Positions 19,549 through 28,507 are shown, counted from the stretch's first letter. The stretch is DNA of 64,000 nt from Mesobacillus campisalis (GCF_000986785.1 NZ_LAYY01000097.1:1-64000); one strand, 5' to 3'. Numbers and translations are program-made. Notes: generated from the sequence alone by a model not told the origin.

Positions 19549-20265
19549 CTATCTTAGCTGGATGTGATAGCCAAAAGGCCCCATCCCGAATGAAAGGTGA
19601 ATGGGTTCTTCCTTGGCATCTTTTTCTGTCAGGCTTGGAATCAATAAGGGAAAAGAAGCGGCTTTCGATATGACTGTTTTAGAGTCAGATTTGCCTCCAT
19701 TAAGCAGTTGGTTTGTTTCCAGAAGGTTTTTGCCTGTATCGATGTCTGTACTACTGGATGTAGGGTAGGCCTCTTCCATCACTTCTGCCGGCAGATCGTC
19801 ATACCAATAGGCAGCGACTTTCCAGCTCCCATCTTCATTCACCAGCTGGACTCCTTCATAATGGCTTTCATAAGAGACAGGGCCATCCTCTGTAGCCGGA
19901 AAATGCTCGACTATGTATAGGCTGTCCCCTATGGCAACAACTTTTGTTTCCTCTGAAAATTGATAAAAAGGGATATAGTAAAGAGCAAAATCAGAGCCAT
20001 ATGTAAAATAATGACCATCTTCCTCAACTAGATTCTCTTCCAAAAACATTTGTTTGTATTCTTCGGTAAAGTACGGATTGAGGACATCGTCGACCTCAGC
20101 CAATGTACGGACTTTTTCACTAAGTGACACTTGAGCTTCAAACGCAGATTCAAGAATGGAGAACACCTCTTCCCGATCCGGCTGTGTATTGGCACTTGCC
20201 TGGAGAGGAACCGCCAGTCCCCAAAATAATAAGCATGGTAGCAAAAACCTTACAAGTCTGCCCAT
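19549..20265 (-). CDS. Secreted DUF3993-type protein
   Basis: A 238-residue exported protein. Residues 1-26 form a classic signal peptide with an Arg-rich start, a hydrophobic core and a likely cut after LQASA. The mature part has helix then antiparallel strands (the region FALYYIPFY, SLYIVEHFP, GSWKVAAYWYDD) suggestive of a cystatin-like or NTF2-like fold, and a Ser/Thr/Asn linker to the C-terminus. I believe it belongs to DUF3993. No catalytic motif is visible. It stands alone on the minus strand, convergent with the glutaredoxin gene. Confidence 0.75.
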   Translation of the reverse strand: MGRLVRFLLPCLLFWGLAVPLQASANTQPDREEVFSILESAFEAQVSLSEKVRTLAEVDDVLNPYFTEEYKQMFLEENLVEEDGHYFTYGSDFALYYIPFYQFSEETKVVAIGDSLYIVEHFPATEDGPVSYESHYEGVQLVNEDGSWKVAAYWYDDLPAEVMEEAYPTSSSTDIDTGKNLLETNQLLNGGKSDSKTVISKAASFPLLIPSLTEKDAKEEPIHLSFGMGPFGYHIQLR

Positions 20266-20462
20266 TTTCTCTCCCCCTTGTTCTCTTTCTTTCGCTAAGT
20301 CCTTTCATTGTAGCAATTCTAAATTATGGATATGAAAGGAATCGTTCGTTAAATACTTTCATTCTTTGACAGCATTTGACTGTATATTCTTTTCTACCCA
20401 AGATAATTTGCGGAAAAACACCTTTAAGGCTGCTACCGGTTTTGCAAAATATTCCCAATGAA

Positions 20463-20490
20463 AAAAAGCCCCTATTGTAGGAGGCTTTTT
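20463..20490 (-). terminator. Terminator after ykuI
   Basis: A hairpin AAGCCTCCTA/TAGGGGCTT with one mismatch and a 3-base loop, followed on the minus strand by TTTTTT. It begins 12 bases past the ykuI stop. Confidence 0.8.
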
Positions 20491-20501
20491 TTATGAATTG
20501 T

Positions 20502-21716
20502 TCAAAATAACCCTTCACGGTTATTTAGGTAGCTGGATTCCAGGTCAATGAACAGGAAATGTTTCGAATCGATTGGAAGGCAGAAGGTCCTGATTGTCGC
20601 CCCAGTTTCGATATCATTGTAACGATCAGACAAGATCCCTTTCTTTTCCTTCCTCATCTTGATGATATTTTCAAGAAAATAGGGGCGCCAGCTCCAGTTC
20701 TTTTCCAGGTATTCCGGCTGCATGGCCCAGCCTTGTTCCTTTTTAAAGAAGTTGGGTGACCTCTGGAAGCCATCTTCATCGCAAACATACATCCTGAAGG
20801 CCATTTCATCCAGTTCCTTTGCCAGCACCTCCAGCAAATGCCTGTAATCTTCAGCTTTACGGTTGCGGTTTAACAGCTCCTGCATCCTTGAATTAAATTC
20901 TTCGCTCAGCGCAAATAAATTTTCGAGCTTTTTCTTTTCTGACAAAATAAACCCCTGGCACTCGGCTTTCAACCGTTCTTTTAGGAGGTTCCTGTCAACA
21001 AATTCAGCATGGGGCGGTTTCAGGTAATATCCCTGATAATACCTGCCTCCATTTTTCCAGGCAAACTGAAGCTGAAAGGCTGTTTCAATGTTTTCAAACA
21101 AGAGAGCCGCTCCTATCTTGCGTGCCAGTAGTGACAAGGAAAAAAGGATATTGCGGTAGCTGGGTCCTGCTGATGTAGATTTCAATACCTGAAGGTCCAC
21201 TTTTAGAATGTCTGGTTCCAGCTGGCTGATGCGGTCAAGGTGGCTGCTGTCGTTGCCAATTTTATCAATCGCGATTTTGATTCCGAATGTTCGGTAATAT
21301 TGAATCAAATGATTCAGATCCTCAAATTCTCCCCCATAATTTCGTTCTGAAATTTCAAGTACAATCTGGTCTGGGCGCAATCCATTATCCTCATAAGATA
21401 AAATAAGCTTCAATAGTCCTTCTTCTTCATCCTGCAGCAATAATTCTGCATCACGGTTAATAAAAAACAAAAACTCCCCGTCCAGTTCCTCAGCCTTGGC
21501 AAATGCCTTTTCCAAAATCGCAAGGTCCACTTCCAATTTGTATTCCTCTGGTATATCCTGATCCTGGAAAAAGGGGCCCAGACTCACTGGTCCCTGGTCG
21601 GTCTGGAAACGCCCCAGGATTTCATAGGCAGTGACCCGGTGTTCATCTGCACTAAAGATTGGCTGAAAAAAAGGAAAGACACGATCTTTGTTTGTCAGTA
21701 TATCCAGAGCATCCAT
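20502..21716 (-). CDS. ykuI: EAL-domain c-di-GMP-binding protein YkuI
   Basis: A 404-residue protein with an N-terminal EAL domain (about 8-245) and a C-terminal PAS-like/sensor domain (about 275-400). The signature YEILGR has Ile in place of the EAL Ala; EISERN and IAIDKIG follow, where the usual DDFG Mg-binding pair reads DKIG, so one acidic ligand is replaced by Lys. In B. subtilis YkuI binds c-di-GMP but shows no phosphodiesterase activity, which fits this degeneracy. The start at MDALDIL is chosen because GGGGAGAGG lies 4-5 bases ahead; a 19-codon upstream extension looks spurious. Confidence 0.9.
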   Translation of the reverse strand: MDALDILTNKDRVFPFFQPIFSADEHRVTAYEILGRFQTDQGPVSLGPFFQDQDIPEEYKLEVDLAILEKAFAKAEELDGEFLFFINRDAELLLQDEEEGLLKLILSYEDNGLRPDQIVLEISERNYGGEFEDLNHLIQYYRTFGIKIAIDKIGNDSSHLDRISQLEPDILKVDLQVLKSTSAGPSYRNILFSLSLLARKIGAALLFENIETAFQLQFAWKNGGRYYQGYYLKPPHAEFVDRNLLKERLKAECQGFILSEKKKLENLFALSEEFNSRMQELLNRNRKAEDYRHLLEVLAKELDEMAFRMYVCDEDGFQRSPNFFKKEQGWAMQPEYLEKNWSWRPYFLENIIKMRKEKKGILSDRYNDIETGATIRTFCLPIDSKHFLFIDLESSYLNNREGLF

Positions 21717-21848
21717 ATAACCTCTCCCCGATTTGTCCCTTTTATTACTCACTCTTTTGTCCCTAACTTCCATTTTACTTATACTTCTATTTTATGTGAA
21801 TGTCTGATAGTATTATTAAGACATTTTTAAATAGGTTGGTACTTTGCT

Positions 21849-22715
21849 ATGTCCACACACATGACCAGACGGTCTTTTCTTAAAAAAATATTTGGCGGCC
21901 TCATCGCCATTGGAGGAGCAGGTGCAGGCGGCTATTACTATGCCCATGAGATTGAGCCTAAACTTCTGGAAATTACCCGCCATACCATCCAAAGCCCCCT
22001 TCTGCCTCCTGGGTTTGACGGCTTGAAAATCGTCCAATTCAGCGATACCCATGTTGGATTCCAGTATACACTTGAACAGCTGGGCAAGCTGGTTACAAAG
22101 ATCAACAGCCTTGATCCGGACCTTATCCTCTTTTCGGGTGACTTGATCGATGATCCTTACGGTTATGGAGATGCGGCTCAAATCATAGGGATGCTTTCTT
22201 CCTTAAGAGCTGTGTTGGGAAAGTATGCAGTTTATGGAAACCATGACCATGGTGGTTATGGCTCCGATCTTTATAAGCGCATCATGGAAGAAGCAGGCTT
22301 CACTTTGCTATTAAATGAAGCTCGGCCGGTTTCCCTCCTGGATGGCAGTTCCATTCATATTGCCGGTGTCGATGACAGCATGCTCGGGAAGCCTGACATT
22401 GCAGCTGCCATACAAGGTATTCCACAAGATTCCTTCAAAATCCTCCTTTCCCATGCGCCTGACCTGGCCGATTCGGCTGCAGGTTATAACATCCAATTGC
22501 AATTAAGCGGGCACAGCCATGGCGGCCAGGTTCAAATACCTTTTTACGGTCCGCTGGTGACCCCGCCCCATGCCGAGACCTATCCGGAAGGATTTTATGA
22601 AGTTGGGACCAATAAAATGAAGCTCTATGTAAACCGCGGGCTTGGCACGACAAGGCTCCCTTTCCGCTTTTTTTCAAAACCGGAACTGACATTGTTCACT
22701 TTAGAAAAAGTCTGA
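21849..22715 (+). CDS. ykuE: Tat-exported metallophosphatase YkuE
   Basis: A 288-residue calcineurin-like phosphoesterase. The N-terminus carries a twin-arginine signal, TRRSFLKK, then a Gly-rich hydrophobic stretch, so it should leave the cytoplasm folded through the Tat pathway. Metal motifs in order: FSDTHVG, SGDLIDD, GNHDHGG, LSHAPD and SGHSHGGQ. YkuE of B. subtilis is a Tat-dependent, wall-associated phosphodiesterase-like enzyme. The ATG at 21849 has only a weak ribosome site (AGGTTGGT); a second in-frame ATG lies four codons later. Confidence 0.93.
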   Translation: MSTHMTRRSFLKKIFGGLIAIGGAGAGGYYYAHEIEPKLLEITRHTIQSPLLPPGFDGLKIVQFSDTHVGFQYTLEQLGKLVTKINSLDPDLILFSGDLIDDPYGYGDAAQIIGMLSSLRAVLGKYAVYGNHDHGGYGSDLYKRIMEEAGFTLLLNEARPVSLLDGSSIHIAGVDDSMLGKPDIAAAIQGIPQDSFKILLSHAPDLADSAAGYNIQLQLSGHSHGGQVQIPFYGPLVTPPHAETYPEGFYEVGTNKMKLYVNRGLGTTRLPFRFFSKPELTLFTLEKV

Positions 22716-22716
22716 A

Positions 22717-22737
22717 AAAGCAGCGAACGCTGCTTTT
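22717..22737 (+). terminator. Terminator after ykuE
   Basis: A 9-bp stem (AAAGCAGCG/CGCTGCTTT, loop AA) running into TTTTTTG directly after the stop. Confidence 0.92.
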
Positions 22738-22802
22738 TTGTGTTGAAAAAAAGAGGGGAGGCATAAATTAAATCATGAGCTATAGCGGAAGGCGGGATTT
22801 TT

Positions 22803-23300
22803 ATGATTCATATTGTTAAAGCTGGAGAAACATTGAACATGATTGCAGGCAATTACCGGCGGAGGCTGCGGGAAATCCTGGCGGCAAATCCCTCAATAAC
22901 CAATCCGGGTGCGATTTATCCCGGGCAGAGGATACGTATTCCAGGGCTGCCTGAGCCCCAGTCCATTCCTTATTCCATCTATGTTTCGGTTGGTTCCAAA
23001 ACTCTCTCCCTTTCCCGGAACGGAAGAGTCATAAAAACGTATCCTATTGCCACTGGCAAAATGCTCACCAGCACCCCTATAGGCGACTATATCATTGTCA
23101 ATCGCGAACCCAACCCCGGCGGCCCCTTTGGTGTCATGTGGCTCTCCCTCTCCAAAAAGGGCTACGGCATCCACGGAACAAATGATCCTTCCTCAATTGG
23201 CAAGGCCGTTTCGAAAGGGTGCATTCGGATGTTCAATAAAGATGTACTGGAACTGGCGCGGACTGTTCCCAATGGCACCAGGGTAACTATAAGACCCTAA
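22803..23300 (+). CDS. ykuD: L,D-transpeptidase with LysM (YkuD)
   Basis: A 165-residue wall enzyme. An N-terminal LysM domain (about 1-48, [14 protein letters not shown] through YPGQRIRIP) binds peptidoglycan; the YkuD catalytic domain (about 58-165) carries [10 protein letters not shown] and SKGCIRM with the nucleophile Cys. It forms 3-3 cross-links using the L,D bond. There is no classical signal peptide, as in B. subtilis YkuD, which is found in the spore. The ribosome site GGCGGGATTTTT is modest. It lies between ykuE and ykyB. Confidence 0.95.
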   Translation: MIHIVKAGETLNMIAGNYRRRLREILAANPSITNPGAIYPGQRIRIPGLPEPQSIPYSIYVSVGSKTLSLSRNGRVIKTYPIATGKMLTSTPIGDYIIVNREPNPGGPFGVMWLSLSKKGYGIHGTNDPSSIGKAVSKGCIRMFNKDVLELARTVPNGTRVTIRP

Positions 23301-23414
23301 ATGGCAGCGTGTGATGGACGCATCCAGGAATCTTTGTGAGTTTCGGTTTTTCATCTGGTAATTTTAGGGGTATAATAGGCTTATACCGCATGAACCAGGA
23401 AAGGAGCCCATACA

Positions 23415-23882
23415 TTGAACAGGGAAAGCAACAGATATACCCCGCCCGGACCAACAATTGAAACCCTCTCCCAGGCTATCTATATCGTCAATCGCCATGC
23501 CAAGACTGCCCCAAATCCAAAACAGCTGTATCAGCTTAAGCACGAGGCCATAAAAAAACTGCTTCGGGAAGGTAAGGCTAAAAAGATAGGTCTTCATTTT
23601 TCCCAAAATCCTAGAAAAAGCCAGCAGCAATCAGACGTGCTCGTCGAATGCGCACAGTACACGTTCCATATTCCCCCTACAAAAGCGGACTTTGAGTCCC
23701 TTCCGCACTTGGGGAGCCTGGATCATTCTGTCAGAAACCCAAAAGCAAACCTGTCGCTGACACAGGCAAAAAAACTGCTTATGGCTTATACGGGATTTAA
23801 GGACGACCAGCCGCAGCCTGGTAAAAAGAAATCACAGTATCAGAAGCCAGTGTTTAAAAAACTTGGCGAAAGTTACTTTTAA
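23415..23882 (+). CDS. ykyB: YkyB family protein
   Basis: A 155-residue basic protein. The opening IETLSQAIYIVNRHAKTAPNPKQLY and the central IGLHFSQNPRKSQQQSDVLVE are the mark of the YkyB family, whose function is unknown. It is Lys/Gln-rich with no membrane segment, and a nucleic-acid-binding role is possible but unproven. The TTG start at 23415 is supported by AAGGAG 8 bases ahead. It lies between ykuD and patA, as in B. subtilis apart from missing neighbours such as cheV. Confidence 0.88.
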   Translation: MNRESNRYTPPGPTIETLSQAIYIVNRHAKTAPNPKQLYQLKHEAIKKLLREGKAKKIGLHFSQNPRKSQQQSDVLVECAQYTFHIPPTKADFESLPHLGSLDHSVRNPKANLSLTQAKKLLMAYTGFKDDQPQPGKKKSQYQKPVFKKLGESYF

Positions 23883-23914
23883 AACCGGCAGGGCGTGAGT
23901 TCCGGCATCCACCG

Positions 23915-23939
23915 AGACCAAATCCGCCTGATTTGGTCT
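23915..23939 (+). terminator. Terminator after ykyB
   Basis: A 10-bp perfect stem (AGACCAAATC/GATTTGGTCT, loop CGCCT) followed by TCTTTAGTTT. Confidence 0.85.
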
Positions 23940-24165
23940 TCTTTAGTTTGCAGAGGGACAGACATTAATTTTCGGACCGGAGCTTCTGCTTTTAGGGTCG
24001 AGCTGTCCGAATCAGACCCTCTTTTTGGACTCCATCCTGCGGTTCACGACCTGGCTTGTCCGTATGCGAGGTTTTTTCGGACTCGACCTATCGTACCTTG
24101 CCCAAGCTGTCCGAATGGCATCCCATTATTCCTATCAAGCTTCTCTCCCTATCCCAAAAGCAGTA
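23940..24165. repeat. Intergenic element with repeated GTCCGAA motifs
   Basis: About 225 bases between the ykyB terminator and the DinB-like gene with no credible reading frame. It is built from repeated short motifs: GCTGTCCGAAT twice (near 24001 and 24110), TTTTTCGGACTCGACC, TTTTCGGACCGG, TTGTCCGTATG and several CCC-TT stretches. I recall similar TGTCCGAAT/TCGGACTCGACC intergenic sequence in other Bacillaceae genomes, so it is likely a dispersed repeat. Function is unknown. Confidence 0.5.
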
Positions 24166-24624
24166 TTATCGTCTTAAAATTTTATCGATTTGCGTCTGAT
24201 GATGGCGGTCATGCTTAATGAAATCCATGAAATAATCCCTTACTGTCATGCTGTTATTACCGATGGCAAAACGGATATCAAGATCAGCTTGTGTCAGGCT
24301 GTCAAGCATATCCAGGTATTGTCGACGAACCCTGATTAATTCCTCAATCATATCATTTTTCTCATGTTTTACAGCATGCGCCCTGGCGGCATCATTGACC
24401 TCCTGGAAGTCTGGATAGGCAGGGAGGGATGCACCTTCTTTAAAATACGGCAACCTTTCTTTTAAAGAAAACTTATCCCAAAATAACAAATGAGTGACCA
24501 CAGCGGCCACACTCCACTTTCCTTCTTCAATCGGTGATCTCCATTCTTCCTCCTGAACGCTGCCCATCTGTTCGGCCCAGAATATAAATTCAATATAATG
24601 CCTTTTCATTTCTTCTTTATTCAT
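24166..24624 (-). CDS. DinB-superfamily protein
   Basis: A 152-residue four-helix-bundle protein of the DinB_2/YfiT type. Family features seen are the early EGKWSVAAVVTHLLFWDKFS, where His37 would be the first metal ligand, and the C-terminal DRHHQTQID that supplies the other two histidines. Such proteins bind a divalent metal and include thiol-dependent transferases (bacillithiol transferase type), but the substrate cannot be told here. It is a lone gene on the minus strand with its promoter facing that of patA. Confidence 0.82.
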   Translation of the reverse strand: MNKEEMKRHYIEFIFWAEQMGSVQEEEWRSPIEEGKWSVAAVVTHLLFWDKFSLKERLPYFKEGASLPAYPDFQEVNDAARAHAVKHEKNDMIEELIRVRRQYLDMLDSLTQADLDIRFAIGNNSMTVRDYFMDFIKHDRHHQTQIDKILRR

Positions 24625-24767
24625 TCATATCAACCTCCATAAAATTTTTAATCACAGTGTGGCGAAGGGCCTTCCGGGAGAAACTTTAAGAGTTAAACCC
24701 AAGACTCTACAGTGTTCCTGAATTGCATGGTACAATAGACATAATTTACTGAAGGAGATTTTGAATA

Positions 24768-25925
24768 GTGGAACATTTAATCAACAAGAAGGTAAAAGAA
24801 ATCGAAATTTCAGGGATCCGCAGATTCTTCAATATGGTTGCCGGCGTGGAAAACATGGTGTCCCTCACAATCGGCCAGCCAGACTTCCATACCCCGGAAC
24901 ATGTAAAGGAAGCGGGGAAAAGGGCCATTGACGAAAACCAAACGACTTACACACATAATGCAGGTTTATTGGAGCTCAGAAAAGCAGCCGCCAATTTTTA
25001 CATAGAGAAATATGGCCCTGCCTACTCACCGGAAACGGAAATTATCATTACTTCAGGGGCAAGCGAGGCAATCGATATCGTATGCCGCACAATCCTTGAG
25101 CCAGAAACGGAAGTGATCCTTCCTGGACCTGTATATCCGGGATACGAACCGATTATTAAACTATGCGGTGCCAGACCCGTCTATGCGGATATCCGAAGCA
25201 ACGGGTTCCGATTTACTGCCGATATTATTAAAAAGCATCTCACTGAAAATACCAGGTGCATCATTCTGCCTTATCCATCCAACCCTACAGGTGTCGGCTT
25301 GACAGCAGAAGAATTGCAGGAGATCGCCAGCCTGGTTAAAGGAAAGGATATTTTTATCCTTGCAGATGAGATTTATAGCGAACTTTCCTATGAAAAAAAG
25401 CATGTGTCCATTGCATCCTTTCTCCGTGAACAGACCATCGTTATCAATGGGCTGTCCAAATCACATTCCATGACAGGCTGGAGAATCGGCATGCTGTTTG
25501 CACCAGAGTATCTGTCCCGGCACATTCTAAAGGTGCATCAATATAATGTTGCCTGTGCCTCCTCGGTTTCCCAGGCTGCAGCGGTAGCTGCCCTGACGTC
25601 TGGAATCAATGATGCTGATGCCATGAAGGAGCAATATGGAAAGCGGCGGGAATACGTTTATGAACGCCTGACCGAAATGGGTCTTGAGGTAATAAAGCCT
25701 GATGGAGCGTTTTATTTCTTTGTTAAAAATCCCGTCGGGAACATTTCGTCCTTCGACTTTGCCCTGGACCTTGTTGAAAAGGCCAAGCTGGCAGTTGTTC
25801 CGGGAAGTGCTTTTTCAAACCTGGGTGAAGGCTACTTCCGGCTATCCTATGCCTACTCCATGGAGACCTTGACAGAAGGATTGAATCGACTAGAAAGATA
25901 CTTGAAAGAAACCGTTCCACAATAA
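24768..25925 (+). CDS. patA: N-acetyl-LL-diaminopimelate aminotransferase
   Basis: A 385-residue pyridoxal-phosphate aminotransferase of fold type I, class I. The PLP lysine lies in NGLSKSHSMTGWRIG; other signatures are TSGASEAID, YPSNPTGVG, ADEIYSELSY and the C-terminal FRLSYAYS. PatA transaminates N-acetyl-LL-diaminopimelate between the DapH and DapL steps, both of which are in this window. The GTG start at 24768 is supported by GAAGGAGAT. It is oriented opposite to ykwC and shares its downstream terminator region. Confidence 0.9.
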   Translation: MEHLINKKVKEIEISGIRRFFNMVAGVENMVSLTIGQPDFHTPEHVKEAGKRAIDENQTTYTHNAGLLELRKAAANFYIEKYGPAYSPETEIIITSGASEAIDIVCRTILEPETEVILPGPVYPGYEPIIKLCGARPVYADIRSNGFRFTADIIKKHLTENTRCIILPYPSNPTGVGLTAEELQEIASLVKGKDIFILADEIYSELSYEKKHVSIASFLREQTIVINGLSKSHSMTGWRIGMLFAPEYLSRHILKVHQYNVACASSVSQAAAVAALTSGINDADAMKEQYGKRREYVYERLTEMGLEVIKPDGAFYFFVKNPVGNISSFDFALDLVEKAKLAVVPGSAFSNLGEGYFRLSYAYSMETLTEGLNRLERYLKETVPQ

Positions 25926-25938
25926 AGGGAACGGTTTC
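25908..25938 (+). terminator. Terminator after patA
   Basis: An 11-bp perfect stem (GAAACCGTTCC/GGAACGGTTTC) that begins inside the last codons of patA; the stop codon lies in the loop. It is followed by TTTCCTTTTT. Confidence 0.9.
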
Positions 25939-25946
25939 TTTCCTTT

Positions 25947-26825
25947 TTACAAGGACTTCATAAAATACTTATATAACGCCTGGGTGCCTTTGTCACCCAG
26001 GCCGTCTTCTTCAAGCTTCCTGTAAAGGGATTGGGCGAGAGCCAGTCCTGGAAGGTCCAAATTCATTTTTGCGGCCTCTTCAAGCGCGATGTTCATGTCC
26101 TTAATAAAATGCTTAATCATGAAACCTGGCTCGAAATTTCCCTGGATTACACGAGGTGCCAGGTTGGAAAGTGACCAGCTGCCTGCAGCACCAGTTGCGA
26201 TCGTTTTCAGGACATTTTCCGGGTCAAGGCCTGCTTTTTCTGCGTAGACTACCGATTCGATAACCCCCATCATATTGGAAGCAATGGCAATCTGATTGCA
26301 CATTTTTGTATGTTGTCCAGCCCCAGCCGGCCCCTGAAGAATAATATTGGTGCCAAGAAGCTGCAAAAGAGGCTCAATCCGCTTAAAATCTTCCTCATCA
26401 CCGCCAACCATTATGGCCAGCCTGGCATCTCTTGCCCCAATGTCTCCTCCTGACACCGGTGCATCCAAGGCATGCATACCCTTCTTTTTGGCCTCGGCAT
26501 GAATTTTCTGGGCAAGGCTTGGCGTAGAAGTAGTCATATCAATCAAATATGTATTTTCCTTCCCATTTGCGACCAGGCCATCTTGACCAAGATAAATCTC
26601 TTCAACATCGGAAGGAAAACCGACAATGGTAATGATGATATTGGCTTTCTCCGCGATCTCTCCCGGCGTCTCCGCCCACCTTGCTCCCCGCTCCAGCAGG
26701 TCCTGCGCCTTGGCTTTCGTCCTTGTATACACATGCACAGGGTAACCAGCACTTAGCAAATGTCCCGCCATGCTTTTCCCCATAACCCCAGTACCAATAA
26801 AACCGACTACAGCATTTTCTAGCAC
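25947..26825 (-). CDS. ykwC: YkwC, 3-hydroxyisobutyrate-dehydrogenase-family oxidoreductase
   Basis: A 292-residue beta-hydroxyacid dehydrogenase. It has a Rossmann NAD(P) site (GFIGTGVMGKSM), the substrate-binding signature DAPVSGGDIGA and the catalytic lysine segment GAGQHTKMCNQ, which is typical of this family including tartronate semialdehyde reductase. The GTG start at 26825 is chosen since GGGAGG stands 7 bases ahead and this removes an overlap with the upstream SDR gene. It is second in a two-gene operon with the SDR. The true substrate is unknown. Confidence 0.9.
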   Translation of the reverse strand: MLENAVVGFIGTGVMGKSMAGHLLSAGYPVHVYTRTKAKAQDLLERGARWAETPGEIAEKANIIITIVGFPSDVEEIYLGQDGLVANGKENTYLIDMTTSTPSLAQKIHAEAKKKGMHALDAPVSGGDIGARDARLAIMVGGDEEDFKRIEPLLQLLGTNIILQGPAGAGQHTKMCNQIAIASNMMGVIESVVYAEKAGLDPENVLKTIATGAAGSWSLSNLAPRVIQGNFEPGFMIKHFIKDMNIALEEAAKMNLDLPGLALAQSLYRKLEEDGLGDKGTQALYKYFMKSL

Positions 26826-26847
26826 ATGAATTCCTCCCATTATAATG

Positions 26848-27624
26848 TTATATAGATTTGACCATGCCGCCATCGACCAGGAAAGAGCTTCCTGTCATAT
26901 ATGAATTGGCATCCGACGCCAGGAATGCGACCACCCTGGCGAACTCCTCGGGCCGCCCATATCTTTTTAAAGGAATGTTTTGTTTCGCACTATCCTCTAC
27001 CTCTTCGATGGTAAGGCCGGTATCCGCCGCTCTTACCTCATCAAGATGCCGAACACGGTCCGTTGCAATTCTCCCCGGAGCCACTGTATTGATTAATATT
27101 TCATATGGAGCCAGTTCCTGGGCAAGTGTTTTCGTCAATCCGACAATCCCCGTCCTGAAAGTATTTGAAAGAATCAAACCTGGGATAGGCTCCTTGATGG
27201 ATGAAGAAGCGATATTGATGACCCTTCCCCCATTTACCTTAAGGTATGGAAGCGCTTCGCGTATCAGCCTGATATAAGAAAGAAGATTCAGTTCAAACGC
27301 CTTCTGCCAATCCTCATCCGAAATACTTTCAAACGACCCGGCAGGAGGACCTCCAGCGTTGTTGACCAATATATCAATTCTCCCATATTGTTCAATCGCG
27401 AAAGCCATCAATTCCTTAATTTCCCCAGGGTTGGTAACATCCGCTTTCTTAAAAATTGCCTGTCCGTTTTCAAACGTGCCGCAAACTTCCAGAAGCTTCG
27501 ACTCATCCCTGCCTGAGAGAACAACCCTCGCCCCTTCCTTTACCAGTTCCTTAGCGATCGCAAGACCCAATCCTTGACTCGAGGCAGCGATTACCGCCGT
27601 TTTTCCTTTTAGTCCTAAGTCCAT
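26848..27624 (-). CDS. Short-chain dehydrogenase/reductase
   Basis: A 258-residue classical SDR. The cofactor loop is AASSQGLGLAIA, the NNAGG motif follows strand four, and the catalytic Ser lies in INIASSS. Where most family members have YxxxK, this one reads SNTFRTGIVG: the catalytic Tyr position is Phe and the Lys is Arg. That departure is seen in a subgroup of FabG-like SDRs of unknown activity. ATG 27624 lies 7 bases after GGGGGA. It is followed by ykwC 22 bases on, and the two are probably co-transcribed. Confidence 0.88.
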   Translation of the reverse strand: MDLGLKGKTAVIAASSQGLGLAIAKELVKEGARVVLSGRDESKLLEVCGTFENGQAIFKKADVTNPGEIKELMAFAIEQYGRIDILVNNAGGPPAGSFESISDEDWQKAFELNLLSYIRLIREALPYLKVNGGRVINIASSSIKEPIPGLILSNTFRTGIVGLTKTLAQELAPYEILINTVAPGRIATDRVRHLDEVRAADTGLTIEEVEDSAKQNIPLKRYGRPEEFARVVAFLASDANSYMTGSSFLVDGGMVKSI

Positions 27625-27742
27625 TTTCATTCCCCCTTTTCCTATCTCTATTATATAGATACAAAGGATAAAATTCATTTTTTTGGCAGAAGATTCTGGT
27701 TTATAATATGATAATGCTATTGAAGAGAACAAGGAGGATCAC

Positions 27743-28411
27743 ATGTATAAGAAGGAGCTTTATGTCTTTGACGGACCTATGCCAGTCAAGGCTGTCATCA
27801 GGCAATACAAGGAAAGCGATTTTGATGCACTCATCCAAGTGCAGCAGGAAGCCTTCCCTCCTCCTTTTCCATCCGAGCTGTGGTGGAATAGGGAGCAGCT
27901 ATCCAATCATGTCCGGCTGTTTCCCGAGGGAGCTTTGTGCATTGAAATCAATGGCCGTATAGCTGGTTCGATGACCAGCCTAATTGTAAATTATCAGCCT
28001 GGCGACCCCGATCATACTTGGTCGGATATCACCGACGACGGGTATATTCGAAACCATCAGCCCGACGGGAATACCCTATACGTTGTTGACATCTGCATCA
28101 GTCCCCGTTACCGTAAACTCGGTTTAGGAAAGGTACTGATGCAGTCCATGTATGAGGTTGTCGTCCATTTGGGCCTGGACAGGCTGATGGGAGGCGGAAG
28201 GATGCCAGGGTTCCACCTTCATTCTAACGAACTCTCAATCGAGGAATATGGCGAAAAACTTCTTGCCGGAGAGCTGAAGGACCCGGTTATAACCTTTTTG
28301 CTGCGCTGCGGCCGCACTCCGGTCAAACCGGTTAAAAACTATCTGGAAGATGAGGAATCATGCGATTTCGGCATGCTGATGGAATGGCGAAATCCTTTTA
28401 AATCCATTTAG
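27743..28411 (+). CDS. ykwB: YkwB-type GNAT acetyltransferase
   Basis: A 222-residue protein with one GNAT fold. The acetyl-CoA site is ISPRYRKLGLGKVLMQ (the R/Q-x-x-G-x-G/A pattern) around residue 118-133, after the strand TLYVVDICI. The N-terminal 70 residues and the C-terminal WRNPF tail are extra to the minimal domain. It resembles YkwB of B. subtilis, which stands next to ykwC there as here. The ribosome site AAGGAGGATCAC is excellent. The acetylated substrate is unknown. Confidence 0.87.
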   Translation: MYKKELYVFDGPMPVKAVIRQYKESDFDALIQVQQEAFPPPFPSELWWNREQLSNHVRLFPEGALCIEINGRIAGSMTSLIVNYQPGDPDHTWSDITDDGYIRNHQPDGNTLYVVDICISPRYRKLGLGKVLMQSMYEVVVHLGLDRLMGGGRMPGFHLHSNELSIEEYGEKLLAGELKDPVITFLLRCGRTPVKPVKNYLEDEESCDFGMLMEWRNPFKSI

Positions 28412-28419
28412 GTTTGCAC

Positions 28420-28460
28420 CGTCCGACATGGAGGAATGTTCCTCCTTGTCGGACGGTATT
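28420..28460 (+). terminator. Terminator after ykwB
   Basis: A long hairpin with outer stem ACCGTCCGAC/GTCGGACGGT and inner stem GGAGGAA/TTCCTCC. The T run after it is interrupted, so efficiency is uncertain. Confidence 0.75.
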
Positions 28461-28487
28461 TCATGTTTTTGCGCACAAAAAAAAGAC

Positions 28488-28507
28488 CGGCTGTCAAACA
28501 GCCGGCC
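28488..28507 (-). terminator. Terminator of the ptsHI operon
   Basis: A GCCGGCTGT/ACAGCCGGT-type stem with loop TTG; on the minus strand it is followed by CTTTTTTTTT. It lies about 110 bases past the ptsI stop. Confidence 0.88.

Noticed and set aside
23895-24218. A 107-codon plus-strand frame after ykyB
   Set aside because: It begins inside a terminator and runs through the GTCCGAA repeats and into the antisense of the DinB-like gene.
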